NCBI GenBank assembly: GCA_902783155.1
Contig: CACZPR010000044.1
Location: forward strand, 1 to 33,894
Length of the DNA stretch: 33,894 nucleotides
From: an uncultured Spirochaetaceae bacterium
GTDB lineage: Bacteria > Spirochaetota > Spirochaetia > Treponematales > Treponemataceae
Direction: 5' to 3'
The position numbers and the translations under genes were made by a program. The number at the start of each line of letters is the position of its first letter. Position 1 is the stretch's first letter. Below, piece after piece: positions 16,199 to 25,053 of the stretch. Below the pieces are notes generated by a model. It was not told where the DNA came from, searched no databases, and saw only the letters and a list, made by a program, of their open reading frames with translations.

Positions 16199-16227
16199 AG
16201 AATACACCGTTTATTTGTAAAATGCAA
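16199..16227 (-). promoter_or_regulatory. Promoter of the aldolase gene, TTGCAT-N17-TATTCT
   Basis: On the minus strand TTGCAT (16222-16227) and TATTCT (16199-16204) are 17 bases apart, leaving a leader of about 32 nt. The 15-mer AAGAATACACCGTTT at 16198-16212 is identical to 12735-12749, where it has the same -10 position. A TTTACA overlapping the spacer is an alternative -35. Confidence 0.55.
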
Positions 16228-16232
16228 GGTTG

Positions 16233-16261
16233 TTGAAAGGCAACCGCTTATGATATATAAT
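16233..16261 (+). promoter_or_regulatory. Promoter of xseA, TTGAAA-N17-TATAAT
   Basis: TTGAAA (16233-16238) and a perfect TATAAT (16256-16261) are separated by 17 bases. Transcription would start at about 16268, at or next to the ATG at 16269, implying a leaderless mRNA or use of the ATG at 16290. Confidence 0.75.
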
Positions 16262-16268
16262 CTATATA

Positions 16269-17468
16269 ATGGAAGAGAAAGACAATGTTATGACCGTCAC
16301 CCAGCTGACCAACCTCATAAAGACCATGCTGGAGGGGACCTTTCCGAATGTGCAGCTGAAAGGGGAAATATCCAACTTCAAAATCAACTCGGCATCCGGG
16401 CATCTCTATTTTGTACTCAAGGACAGGGAGAGCCAGATTTCTGCGGTCATGTTCAGGGGGCGGGCATCAGCCTTGAATTTCAGGCCGAAAGACGGAATGA
16501 TGGTGAACGTGCGTGGCGGAATCTCAGTCTACGGTCCGAGGGGAAACTATCAGATTATAATCACATCCATGCAGCAGGCCGGTATTGGCGACATAATGGA
16601 GATGATTGAAAAACGGAAGAGGCTTCTTGATGCCGAAGGGCTTTTTGATTCCGCAAGAAAAAAAAGTCTCCCGCTCTACCCTAAAACGGTCGGAATAGTC
16701 ACAAGCCCCACCGGAGCCGCAATCAGGGATGTCATGCAGATTATAAGGAGACGGAACGACAGGGTGAACGTGGTTGTACTTCCGGCACAGGTCCAGGGAG
16801 ATGGGGCCGCAGAAACCATTGTCAAAATGATAAGGGCCGCAAACTATTGGAAGCTGTGCGACGTGCTGATTGTCGGTCGCGGAGGAGGTTCACTGGAGGA
16901 CCTTCTTCCGTTCAGCGACGAAAATGTTGTGCGCGCCATTGCCGATTCCGAAATACCTACAGTCTCCGCAGTGGGTCACGAGATTGACTGGGCTTTATCA
17001 GACTATGCAGCAGACGTAAGGGCATCAACACCTTCTGCCGCAGCGGAAATGGCTGTCCCGGTCAAACAGGAAATCATCGGAAAAATCCAGGAGTCAAGGA
17101 ACGAAATGTTCACGACGGTCTCCACAAGGATTTCACACCTGAAGATGACGCTGAAACTTTTCCAGCCGGAGAACATGGAGAGCCAGATTAGAAGAATAGA
17201 ACAGCCGCTACAGATTCGTTTTGATTCCGCACGCGAGGAGCTTCTGGAAAACATGAGCGACCTGATTGAAAACCGCAGGCAAAAAATCAAACAGTGCGAG
17301 CAGATTCTGGAAAACTGCAACCCGCAGACAATCCTTGACCGGGGGTATTCGATGGTGACAAGCGCGGAAACAGGAAAAGTAATCCGCGGGCCAGACGAAA
17401 CCAAAGCCGGTGAAAAAATAATAATCCGACCCGCGCGTGGAAAAATTGTCGCCACCGTGGAAAACTAG
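16269..17468 (+). CDS. xseA: Exodeoxyribonuclease VII large subunit
   Basis: Catalytic subunit of exonuclease VII, which degrades single-stranded DNA from both ends in repair and recombination. The 399-residue protein has the N-terminal OB-fold (GEISNFK at 32-38, SGHLYFVLKD at 43-52, GNYQI near 92) followed by the nuclease domain: VGIVTSPTGAAIRD (141-154), GRGGGSLEDL (203-212), VGHEID (235-240) and the strongly conserved DVRASTPSAAAE (249-260). A long coiled-coil tail ends in DRGYSMVT near residue 357. There is no Shine-Dalgarno before the ATG at 16269, which lies only seven bases after the -10 box; the ATG at 16290 is the alternative start. It is followed after 17 bases by xseB. Confidence 0.95.
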   Translation: MEEKDNVMTVTQLTNLIKTMLEGTFPNVQLKGEISNFKINSASGHLYFVLKDRESQISAVMFRGRASALNFRPKDGMMVNVRGGISVYGPRGNYQIIITSMQQAGIGDIMEMIEKRKRLLDAEGLFDSARKKSLPLYPKTVGIVTSPTGAAIRDVMQIIRRRNDRVNVVVLPAQVQGDGAAETIVKMIRAANYWKLCDVLIVGRGGGSLEDLLPFSDENVVRAIADSEIPTVSAVGHEIDWALSDYAADVRASTPSAAAEMAVPVKQEIIGKIQESRNEMFTTVSTRISHLKMTLKLFQPENMESQIRRIEQPLQIRFDSAREELLENMSDLIENRRQKIKQCEQILENCNPQTILDRGYSMVTSAETGKVIRGPDETKAGEKIIIRPARGKIVATVEN

Positions 17469-17485
17469 TCAAATGGGAGAACGAT

Positions 17486-17806
17486 ATGAAAAACTTTGAA
17501 GAAAAACTCAGGAAGCTGGAAGAAATCAGCGAGGCAATAAAGAGAAGCGACATAAGCATTGAGGATGCCCTTAAAAATTTTGAGGAAGGAATCAAGCTTG
17601 CAAGGGGAATGGAAAAGGAGATTGACGAAATCGAAGGCAAAATCCAGATTCTGATGAACAGCCCCGATGAAGCGGACGACGGAAGCGAAAACTCTGGGAC
17701 CGAAGCAAAAAAGACCCGGCAAAAAAAATCAAAAAGCGGCGACGACTCACCGGTTCTGGATTTGTTCACACCAAACACAGAGGTCAACGGAACCCGGAAC
17801 GGATAA
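17486..17806 (+). CDS. xseB: Exodeoxyribonuclease VII small subunit
   Basis: Small helical subunit that assembles along the coiled coil of XseA. Residues 1-55 match the family: FEEKLRKLEEI, then DISIEDALKNFEEGIKLA and a second helix ending in ILM. The family is usually 60-80 residues, so the 106-residue length reflects an extra polar, low-complexity C-terminal tail (KKTRQKKSKSGDD and onward) not needed for the fold. GGGAG lies six bases before the start. It is co-transcribed with xseA and convergent with the restriction-modification gene, whose stop is only nine bases away. Confidence 0.92.
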   Translation: MKNFEEKLRKLEEISEAIKRSDISIEDALKNFEEGIKLARGMEKEIDEIEGKIQILMNSPDEADDGSENSGTEAKKTRQKKSKSGDDSPVLDLFTPNTEVNGTRNG

Positions 17807-17815
17807 AAATCAGAT

Positions 17816-20800
17816 TTATGATGTATGGATCAAGTTTACATACAATCTGAACAGCTCCGCCACAATTTCCGATTCCGTCATGCCATGTTTGAATCCATAG
17901 GCATTTTTCACCGCCCTGTCGTTTGCTTCGTGCGCTTTTCGCAAATCCTTTGGCATGAAAGTGTCGTCATACAAATCCGCAAGTGTGCTGTCCGGATATT
18001 TTTTGCGAACATCGAGGATTGCCTGGGCAGTCTGTTCAATTTTGACCCTCTCCTCGTCCGTAGGATTGCACCATGGAAAGTTGTTGTAGACGATATCGTT
18101 TGAGTAGCGATAGTCGCTTTTTAAACGACCACAAACCACACGCATCCACGCATTGTGAACGGAGCTTGTAAGAATACCAAATTCATATAGGGTGGCATTC
18201 GGAACAAGTTGAACGGCATCGCTTGCAATTATTTCTGACGACACATAGCCAATCGGAATGTAGCTGCGTTTTTCAGATGACACACGAGGAATCAAAAGAT
18301 AGTATCCGCTTTCGGGCTGTCGGTTTTCTGTAAACAAATACGGATATGCAGCCCAATTTCTGGTTGCTTCTTTTGAACTTGAAAGGCGCATTTCTTTTAC
18401 AGCTTCAACACGTTTCATAATGAGCGGCATTTTTCTAAGTTCAGCAGGACTTGCGTTTGCAAGCCACAGACAATAGCGTTTTTTACCGTTGATGAATTCT
18501 TCTGCTCCCAAAAACTCCTTGATAAATTTTTTTGCATTTGGCTCTTTCCCTATGAATTCATCATATTCCTCGGCACTGATAATCAGATTTCCACCGTCGG
18601 TTGGCTGACTTCCCTTATTGATTTTTGAGACATTGCAAAGCGGATTCTTTCGTTTTTCAATGAAGACTGTCGGAGCGTCAATCAGATATGGATTTATATT
18701 CTTTACAACGAGCTTATTTTTATTTTCATCGAAAATGACTTTTTCTTTCTGCGGGCTGGTCCTGTTGCTAAATCCAAGAATTACACAATGAACTTGAGCT
18801 TTTTGAAAACTTTCGGAATCCCAGACGAATGTCCTGTATGCAAAATCAAACTGGATATTATTATTCTCAAACAAAGTTTTCCAAAGTCCTGCTACTTGTT
18901 CTCCCTGGCAAATTGAATTTGTGGAAACAAAGGCACATTTTGTATTCGTATTATTAATAAGTTTGGCGGCATTTATATACCATCCGGAAACATAGTCGAT
19001 ATTTTTCCCGATGTTCTTATCAACGAACATCAAATCCTCTTTCTGGCGTTCTGTTTGATACGCATATCCCACAAACGGAGGATTCCCGATTATGTAGTCG
19101 TAGACAATCGGCTCCGGATTTTCTTTTGCGGGCTTTTTCTTTTCCACTTTGCGGACGCGGGCATTCAGTTTTTCTATGTGCTTTCCGTAAAGAAGCTGCT
19201 CTTCCATCTCCTGTGAATGGACTTCGCCTGCACCATCAAAATCCGCTTCGTCATACAGATTCAGCGTGTCAACAAAAAGAAATTCTGTCTGTTTTTCCGT
19301 GGACAGGGTTGCCCAGTTCATCCGCAGTGCGTTGCCCTCAACAATGTTCGCGCCTGTTTTGAGCGGAAGAAAATCAATGTTCTGGCTCAGAATCGCTTCC
19401 GTCTCCGCGACCATCTGGCTTTCCGCAATCCACAGTGCGGTTTTCGCGACAGTCACGGCAAAGTCGTTGATTTCTATTCCGTAGAACTGGTTGATGTGAA
19501 CTTTGATGAACTCATCGAATCCAAATGCCTTTTCGCCTTTGTTCAGAATCGAGATGACCTTGTTTTCAAGACGGCGCAGAGAAAGATATGTTTCAGTCAA
19601 AAAATTTCCGCTTCCACATGCCGGGTCAAGGAATTTGAGCGAACCGAGTTTTGTCTGGAAAGCGTGAAGTGCTTGGGTGCGTTCTTTTGGAGAAAGTTTT
19701 TTGTTATGCCCTTCGACTCCGCACAGGGAACGGCTGGTACGGTTGGAGAGGTTGGTACCGGTGATGAGGTTGGTGAGCGCAGCCGAACCAACAATCTGCT
19801 CAAACTCGGAGTACAGGTCGTCCAGAAAAAGCGGGTCAATCACTTTGTGAATGTTCTGGATGCTGGTGTAGTGCATTCCGCCATTTCTTCGTGTCTCCGG
19901 GTTCAATGTGGATTCAAAGACCGCACCGAAAATCGTCGGACTGATTTCGCTCCAATTGAAAACGGCACAGTCATTGACAATCACATCCACAATTTCCTGC
20001 GAGAAGTTTGGAATCTCAATGTTCTCGTCCTTGAAAAGACCTCCGTTCACATAGGGGAATGGCTTTAGGCTCTCATCGTATTCGTCCCGGTCGGAAACTT
20101 TTGTGTCCAACGCCTTGAAAAGCTCAATCAATCCCTTTCGCACATTCTGCAGATTGAAACCACGGATGTAATCCTCAAAGGAAGTGCGAGTCTCAAACAG
20201 CCCCGCGTCCTCGGCATACAGACAGAAAACAATTCGGACGCAAAGAATGTTTAGCGAGCGCAAGGATTTTTCGTCCTGACTTTTATATTGAGGCAAAAGA
20301 GTCTGGTAGAGTTTATCGACCAGCTTTCCCGCCTCAATCGAGATTTCTTCCTCCCGGCGGATGTTTTCGTTCTTCCGGTCAACAAGAAACTGCAGTCGGT
20401 AAAATTCTTTTGGAAGGTCTTTCAGGAAAATCTGTTCAGGTTCGCCATGCGGGTTTTCCAAATCATAAATCAAAAATTCAGAAAAATTGCAAACGACAAT
20501 CCAGCGGGGCCGAATCGAATTTGGAAGCTCGTCGGCGTATCGCTTTGCCTGCTCAAAAGGCGTAAGAACCGCACCGTCGCTCTGTTCGTAAGCCTTGTGG
20601 ATGTCGATTTTTCTTCCCTTCTGCTCGATTAAAACTTTTGTGGATGGAATGTATGCGTCGATGAAATTTGTATGTGAAATTTTTACACGCTTTTCAAATT
20701 CGATGTATTTCGTTGGATTTTCAACACCCACTATGTTTTGCAGCAAATCAATCCAAAACCTTTGGGACTCCTGCTTTTCGTCGCCCTTGTCCGCCCAAAA

Positions 20801-20845
20801 TTCTGCGAATTCTTTTGCGTTTTTTTCTTCCAGCGTCTGCATCAT
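17816..20845 (-). CDS. Single-chain restriction-modification enzyme (Type IIG/IIL, MmeI-like)
   Basis: This 1,009-residue protein combines nuclease and adenine methyltransferase. The N-terminal domain has a PD-(D/E)xK-type site with Asp63 and Glu74-x-Lys76 (IEQKGRK). A helical connector follows, then the N6-adenine methyltransferase with the SAM motif LDPACGSGNF near residue 405 and catalytic NPPFVGY near 586; the last 300 residues should be the target recognition domain. In MmeI-like enzymes one polypeptide methylates one strand of an asymmetric site and cuts unmodified DNA at a distance. No separate specificity or nuclease gene is nearby, consistent with a solitary system. Residues of about 351-379 are encoded by a palindromic repeat inserted in frame just before the methyltransferase domain. 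No Shine-Dalgarno is visible; TAAAAT lies six bases before the ATG. The frame is intact, so it may be active. Confidence 0.88.
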   Translation of the reverse strand: MMQTLEEKNAKEFAEFWADKGDEKQESQRFWIDLLQNIVGVENPTKYIEFEKRVKISHTNFIDAYIPSTKVLIEQKGRKIDIHKAYEQSDGAVLTPFEQAKRYADELPNSIRPRWIVVCNFSEFLIYDLENPHGEPEQIFLKDLPKEFYRLQFLVDRKNENIRREEEISIEAGKLVDKLYQTLLPQYKSQDEKSLRSLNILCVRIVFCLYAEDAGLFETRTSFEDYIRGFNLQNVRKGLIELFKALDTKVSDRDEYDESLKPFPYVNGGLFKDENIEIPNFSQEIVDVIVNDCAVFNWSEISPTIFGAVFESTLNPETRRNGGMHYTSIQNIHKVIDPLFLDDLYSEFEQIVGSAALTNLITGTNLSNRTSRSLCGVEGHNKKLSPKERTQALHAFQTKLGSLKFLDPACGSGNFLTETYLSLRRLENKVISILNKGEKAFGFDEFIKVHINQFYGIEINDFAVTVAKTALWIAESQMVAETEAILSQNIDFLPLKTGANIVEGNALRMNWATLSTEKQTEFLFVDTLNLYDEADFDGAGEVHSQEMEEQLLYGKHIEKLNARVRKVEKKKPAKENPEPIVYDYIIGNPPFVGYAYQTERQKEDLMFVDKNIGKNIDYVSGWYINAAKLINNTNTKCAFVSTNSICQGEQVAGLWKTLFENNNIQFDFAYRTFVWDSESFQKAQVHCVILGFSNRTSPQKEKVIFDENKNKLVVKNINPYLIDAPTVFIEKRKNPLCNVSKINKGSQPTDGGNLIISAEEYDEFIGKEPNAKKFIKEFLGAEEFINGKKRYCLWLANASPAELRKMPLIMKRVEAVKEMRLSSSKEATRNWAAYPYLFTENRQPESGYYLLIPRVSSEKRSYIPIGYVSSEIIASDAVQLVPNATLYEFGILTSSVHNAWMRVVCGRLKSDYRYSNDIVYNNFPWCNPTDEERVKIEQTAQAILDVRKKYPDSTLADLYDDTFMPKDLRKAHEANDRAVKNAYGFKHGMTESEIVAELFRLYVNLIHTS
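19709..19792 (-). repeat. Palindromic repeat inserted in frame in the restriction-modification gene
   Basis: About 84 bp differ in style from the surrounding gene. The minus strand begins GTTGGTTCGGCTGCGCTCAC, has recurring ACCAACC units and ends GCGGAGTCGAAGGG. GTTGGT and ACCAAC at 19769-19774 and 19787-19792 form a perfect stem. The TTCGACTCCGC...CAGGG and GAGCGCAGCCGAACC ends are typical of dispersed intergenic palindromes. It adds about 28 residues without breaking the frame. Confidence 0.6.
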
Positions 20846-20851
20846 ACAATC

Positions 20852-20880
20852 ATTTTAACAAATTTTTAATGATTTTTCCA
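20852..20880 (-). promoter_or_regulatory. Candidate promoter of the restriction-modification gene
   Basis: On the minus strand TGGAAA (20875-20880), 17 bases and TAAAAT (20852-20857). Only six bases separate the -10 box from the ATG, predicting a leaderless transcript. Confidence 0.45.
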
Positions 20881-20891
20881 TTCTTTTGTGC

Positions 20892-20897
20892 TATGCT
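20892..20897 (+). promoter_or_regulatory. Candidate extended -10 of mutL
   Basis: TATGCT preceded by TGC resembles an extended -10 box, nine bases before the mutL ATG. No clear -35 is present, and the site shares a 61-bp spacer with the divergent restriction-modification promoter. Confidence 0.35.
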
Positions 20898-20906
20898 CCA
20901 TATATT

Positions 20907-22790
20907 ATGGAAGAAATTAAAAACAAGGTTGCCAAAAAAAATCCCGTGCGGACACTCAATGCGGAGGTTGCAAGAAAGATTGCGGCGGGTGAAGTTATAG
21001 ACAGGCCAAACGCAATAGTCCGGGAGCTTATGGACAATGCTGTTGACTCAGGTGCGAGCGAAATTTCTGTAGAGACTGTCGGCGGCGGAATAGAAAAAAT
21101 CCGCGTGATTGACAACGGATGCGGAATGACAAGGGACGACCTTGAAAACTGTGCGCGTCCCCATGCAACAAGCAAAATCTCGGACGAAACAGATTTGCTC
21201 CGCCTGACCACGCTCGGATTCAGGGGCGAGGCTCTTTCTTCCATGGCGGCAGTGTCCAGGCTTGAAATAATTTCCGGCGGATGGAAAATGAATGCGTCCG
21301 TGACCGAGGACCACATAATCACACAGGCAGCGTCGGCGGGAGGAACAATAGTCCAGACATCGGCCCTGTTTGAAAATTTTCCGGCAAGAAGACAGTTTTT
21401 AAAAAGACCTGCAAGCGAGGGAACTTTGTGCCGCTCAACCTTTGAGGAAAAAGTCCTTCCGAGACCGGACATTGCCTTCAACCTTACGATGGACGGCGAA
21501 AAAAAACTTTCTCTTCCGGCGGGACAGACACTTACCCAGCGTTTTGTTCAGACCATGGAATTTTTTGAAAACGAGGAGGACTTCCACGAGGTCTCATCAG
21601 AATCAGGGGACGGCTCATGGTCGTTCACGCTTGTGCTTGGGTCTCCGTCGGTTTCCCGCAGCAGCAGAAAAAATATTTACATCTACGTAAACGGAAGACG
21701 AATCAACGAGTATTCGCTGGTCCAGGCAATCGAGTACGGGGCGCAGGGATTTTTTCCAAACGGAACCCACCCGGTCGCATGTCTTTTTGTGCAGATGGAT
21801 TCCGCTCTGGTCGATTTCAACATCCACCCAGCAAAAAGGGAGGCAAGGTTCAAGGACATAAATCCGCTCCACCACCAGGTCAGCACCACGTCAAGAAATT
21901 TTTACAAACAGTACACCATGCACACAATGGTCGAGCAGGCCTCATCAGATTTTGAAGATGAAAGTCCGTCACTTGATTTGGACATGCCCGCGCCACACAA
22001 AGCGACATACTCAATCGGCTCGGACAGGCGGTCGGCTTTTTTCAGAAGGACAACGGAAGATTTTCCATCAAAAAACTCAGCGCAGAATTATTCCGCAACA
22101 AAATCCTACGTCTCAAAGCTCGCTGAACTTGCGGTCGCATCCCCGGAGGAAGATTTTGAAAAAGATTCCGCGCCCCTTGATTCCGCATCGGTTGAAGGGC
22201 ACCCCACCCGGCCAAACTATGTTCCCTCAGAAAACGACGATGCAGAATCGGGCTTCCATTTTGTCGGCTCGGCACTGGGAACTTTTTTGATTGCAGAAAA
22301 AAACGACACGCTCTACATAATCGACCAGCACGCAGCGCACGAACGCTACATCTACAATCAGATTATGGATGCAGCGGGCGAAAAACAGGTCCTTCTGGTT
22401 CCCTACACCGTCAACACAAGTTCCCCGGCGGATGACAAATATATAGAAGAAATTGCGGATTCGCTTGAGCAGGCTGGGTTCACCGGCAAAAACTGCGGAA
22501 ACGGCAGATGGGAATTTTCAACGGTCCCCGCAAGATGGAAAGGAAGCGAGGCTGATTTGGCACGGGATTTGCTGGACAGGCGAATACATCCGCACGACAT
22601 GATAAACGCTGTGGCGGCAAGCACCGCATGTAGGATGGCCGTTATGGACGGTGACATGCTCGACGAAAAGATGGCCTCATGGATTGCAAAACAGGCCCTG
22701 CTTCTTCCGGACCCACACTGCCCGCACGGTCGCCCGGTCTACACCACAATCACGAGGAGACAGCTTTTTGCGCTTGTAAAGAGGTTCTAG
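20907..22790 (+). CDS. mutL: DNA mismatch repair protein MutL
   Basis: Links mismatch recognition by MutS to strand removal. The protein has 627 residues from the ATG at 20907; an in-frame TTG seven codons upstream overlaps the presumed -10 box. The N-terminal GHKL ATPase shows RKIAAGEVIDRP, RELMDNAVDSG, DNGCGM and GFRGEALSS. A poorly conserved linker rich in Ser/Asp/Glu spans about residues 340-445, and the C-terminal dimerisation domain follows. The endonuclease motif reads DQHAAHERYIYN (473-484): the final Glu of DQHAxxExxxxE is Asn. ACR (near 573), CPHGRP (near 605) and the terminal VKRF are present, so the nuclease site is mostly but not fully conserved. No mutS or mutH is in the window. 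Confidence 0.95.
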   Translation: MEEIKNKVAKKNPVRTLNAEVARKIAAGEVIDRPNAIVRELMDNAVDSGASEISVETVGGGIEKIRVIDNGCGMTRDDLENCARPHATSKISDETDLLRLTTLGFRGEALSSMAAVSRLEIISGGWKMNASVTEDHIITQAASAGGTIVQTSALFENFPARRQFLKRPASEGTLCRSTFEEKVLPRPDIAFNLTMDGEKKLSLPAGQTLTQRFVQTMEFFENEEDFHEVSSESGDGSWSFTLVLGSPSVSRSSRKNIYIYVNGRRINEYSLVQAIEYGAQGFFPNGTHPVACLFVQMDSALVDFNIHPAKREARFKDINPLHHQVSTTSRNFYKQYTMHTMVEQASSDFEDESPSLDLDMPAPHKATYSIGSDRRSAFFRRTTEDFPSKNSAQNYSATKSYVSKLAELAVASPEEDFEKDSAPLDSASVEGHPTRPNYVPSENDDAESGFHFVGSALGTFLIAEKNDTLYIIDQHAAHERYIYNQIMDAAGEKQVLLVPYTVNTSSPADDKYIEEIADSLEQAGFTGKNCGNGRWEFSTVPARWKGSEADLARDLLDRRIHPHDMINAVAASTACRMAVMDGDMLDEKMASWIAKQALLLPDPHCPHGRPVYTTITRRQLFALVKRF

Positions 22791-22823
22791 GCGATTTTTT
22801 TTACTTTTTTTACTACGAAAATT

Positions 22824-22852
22824 TTGACACATGTAAATTATTGGTATATTAT
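22824..22852 (+). promoter_or_regulatory. Promoter of the chemoreceptor gene, TTGACA-N17-TATTAT
   Basis: A perfect -35 TTGACA (22824-22829), a 17-base spacer and TATTAT (22847-22852) are the best sigma-70 match in the window. The leader is about 80 nt and contains two copies of TTTTCAAAAAAGT. This suggests sigma-70 rather than flagellar sigma-28 control. Confidence 0.8.
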
Positions 22853-22938
22853 AAAATAAAACCAAGGAAATAAAAATCAAATTTTTCAAAAAAGTGGTAT
22901 TTTCAAAAAAGTCGAAAAACAAGTACTTGGAGTAAACT

Positions 22939-25038
22939 ATGAGCAAGGCATCAAGCGTAAGACTTACACTTACAACTAAACTTTTAATTTTGTTCCTGCC
23001 AATCGTACTGATTGCCAGCCTCACAATCGGATTTATTTCCTATAGAATTTCTGCCCGAAGCATGACCCAGGCCGTATTCTCAGAACTGGAGGGACTTGCA
23101 GTGGACACAGCCCACCAGATTGAGGCCGTGAACGAAAGAAACTTCTCCGTGCTCCATTCCCTTTCGGAACTTGCGTTTGTGAAGGACGAAACCCTGTCCC
23201 TTGCGGAAAAAAATATGCAGCTTCAGGGAATCGCGGCGGCATCCAACGGACGCTACCAGAACATAGCGTTCTACGACAAGGAAGGAAACTCCATAACAGC
23301 AGACGGACGAACAATGAACTTTGCGAGCCGGGAATACTTCAAGCAGTCCTTTGCGGGTAAAAACTTTGTCTCGGACCCAACGTTCAGTACTGTTACCGAT
23401 TCAATCCTGCAGCACTACGGAGTCCCTGTCTATGGAAGCGAGGGCTACCCAATCGGCTCCCTTGTAATGGTAATCAGCGGAAACGCCATACAGACAACCA
23501 TTTCCGAAATAGACGTGGGCGAAGGAATGCACCCGTCGGTAATCAATTACAAAACAAAAACCACGGTCGCCAACGCAAACGAAGGCACCGATGAAAACGA
23601 AAGCGAGGAAGAAGTTGACGAGACACAGGAGCTGGGAGTTGTCCTCAACAACATATTCAGCGGAAAAGAGGACACGGAGGATTTTGTCGATCCAAACCTG
23701 AAAGTGCATCTGATTGCATCATACAAAAAGATTGCCGACACTGACTGGACAGTTTTTGCGGTCGCCCCCTACGATTTCTATTTCAAGGGACTCACACAGA
23801 TGAAGATTGCGATTGCCATTTCCACTGTGGTGACAATACTTGTGGCCGCCATAATAGCGTCCGTACTTGTAACGATTTTGACCAGACCTCTGAAGACCGT
23901 AAAACATTCAATCACGAAGATTGCAAGCGGAAACGCGGACCTTACCCAGAGAATCCCAGACGCGACCAACGACGAGATTGGAGACGTTGTAAAGGGATTC
24001 AACGGATTTGTCAAAAAGCTCCACGGAATTGTAAGCAACCTGCAGGAATCCAAAAAAGCACTTGGAACCGTCGGTGATGATTTGGGAGCCTCGGCACAGG
24101 ATACGGCTGCGGCAATCACGGAGATTATCGCGAACATTGACAGCGTGCACCGCCAGATTGTAAACCAGAGCGCGGGTGTTGACGAGACAGCTGGAGCAGT
24201 AAACCAGACAGCCGCAAACATAAACTCGCTGGAAGACATGATAGAAGACCAGTCGCAGAAAGTACAGCAGGCATCGGCAGCCGTCGAGCAGATGATTGGA
24301 AACATTTCGTCTGTCACCTCTTCTGTTGACAAGATGTCGGAATCCTTTGACTCATTGAGGAAGGACACCCAGACCGGTCTCACGCAGCAGCAGGACGTGA
24401 ACGGACGGATCCAGCAGATTGAACAGCAGTCCGCAATGCTTCAGGACGCAAACGCCGCAATCAGCTCAATAGCCGAGCAGACAAACCTTCTCGCCATGAA
24501 CGCAGCCATCGAGGCAGCCCACGCGGGTGAAGCGGGAAAAGGATTCAGTGTTGTCGCGGACGAAATCCGTAAACTCTCCGAAACATCTTCCGCACAGTCC
24601 AAGACCATCGGAGACCAGCTCAACAAAATCAAGGACTCTATCAAGGATGTCGTTACGGCATCATCCCATTCAAGCAAGGCATTCGAGTCTCTTTCACGCA
24701 AAATTCAGGACACGGACGAGCTTGTCATGCAGATAAAATCCGCCATGGAGGAGCAGAACATCGGTTCACAGCAGATTAGCGAGGCTCTCCACTCCATGAA
24801 CGACAGTACAATAGAAGTCCGAAGCGCATCGGTCGAAATGTCGGCTGGAAACAAGGCCATTCTTGATGAAGTCCAGAAACTTAAGGACACTGCCGACGTG
24901 ATGAAGAACAGCATGGACGAAATGAGCACCGGAGCCAGAAAAATCAACGAGACGGGAGCGGCACTCAACGGCATTGCGGACCAGGTCAAGGATTCAATCG
25001 GAAAGATTGGAAGCCAGATAGACCTGTTCAAAGTCTGA
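22939..25038 (+). CDS. Methyl-accepting chemotaxis protein
   Basis: A transmembrane chemoreceptor of 699 residues that would signal through CheA/CheW to the flagellar motor. It has a first membrane segment at about 14-34, a periplasmic sensor to about 285 of dCache-like type ([33 protein letters not shown]), a second membrane segment at about 287-312, a HAMP linker ([20 protein letters not shown]) and a long helical signalling domain. The hairpin tip near 512-547 is almost invariant across receptors ([19 protein letters not shown], then [14 protein letters not shown]). The sensor contains an unusual acidic stretch at about 214-232 ([14 protein letters not shown]). GGAG lies six bases before the start. 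The ligand cannot be inferred. No CheR-docking pentapeptide is seen at the C-terminus (DLFKV). Confidence 0.95.
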   Translation: MSKASSVRLTLTTKLLILFLPIVLIASLTIGFISYRISARSMTQAVFSELEGLAVDTAHQIEAVNERNFSVLHSLSELAFVKDETLSLAEKNMQLQGIAAASNGRYQNIAFYDKEGNSITADGRTMNFASREYFKQSFAGKNFVSDPTFSTVTDSILQHYGVPVYGSEGYPIGSLVMVISGNAIQTTISEIDVGEGMHPSVINYKTKTTVANANEGTDENESEEEVDETQELGVVLNNIFSGKEDTEDFVDPNLKVHLIASYKKIADTDWTVFAVAPYDFYFKGLTQMKIAIAISTVVTILVAAIIASVLVTILTRPLKTVKHSITKIASGNADLTQRIPDATNDEIGDVVKGFNGFVKKLHGIVSNLQESKKALGTVGDDLGASAQDTAAAITEIIANIDSVHRQIVNQSAGVDETAGAVNQTAANINSLEDMIEDQSQKVQQASAAVEQMIGNISSVTSSVDKMSESFDSLRKDTQTGLTQQQDVNGRIQQIEQQSAMLQDANAAISSIAEQTNLLAMNAAIEAAHAGEAGKGFSVVADEIRKLSETSSAQSKTIGDQLNKIKDSIKDVVTASSHSSKAFESLSRKIQDTDELVMQIKSAMEEQNIGSQQISEALHSMNDSTIEVRSASVEMSAGNKAILDEVQKLKDTADVMKNSMDEMSTGARKINETGAALNGIADQVKDSIGKIGSQIDLFKV

Positions 25039-25047
25039 TGATATAAT
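25019..25047 (+). promoter_or_regulatory. Promoter overlapping the end of the chemoreceptor gene
   Basis: TAGACC (25019-25024), 17 bases and a perfect TATAAT (25042-25047). The -10 box begins three bases after the chemoreceptor stop and six bases separate it from the next ATG, so transcription would start at the A of that ATG. Confidence 0.55.
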
Positions 25048-25053
25048 TCTGGC

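Noticed and set aside
19217..20068. A 283-codon plus-strand frame opposite the restriction-modification gene
   Set aside because: Antisense to the methyltransferase motifs, without a ribosome binding site or recognisable domain.
17816..20845. The restriction-modification gene as a broken or phase-variable gene
   Set aside because: The frame is open throughout, all key motifs are present and I saw no homopolymer tract or short tandem repeat that would switch it.
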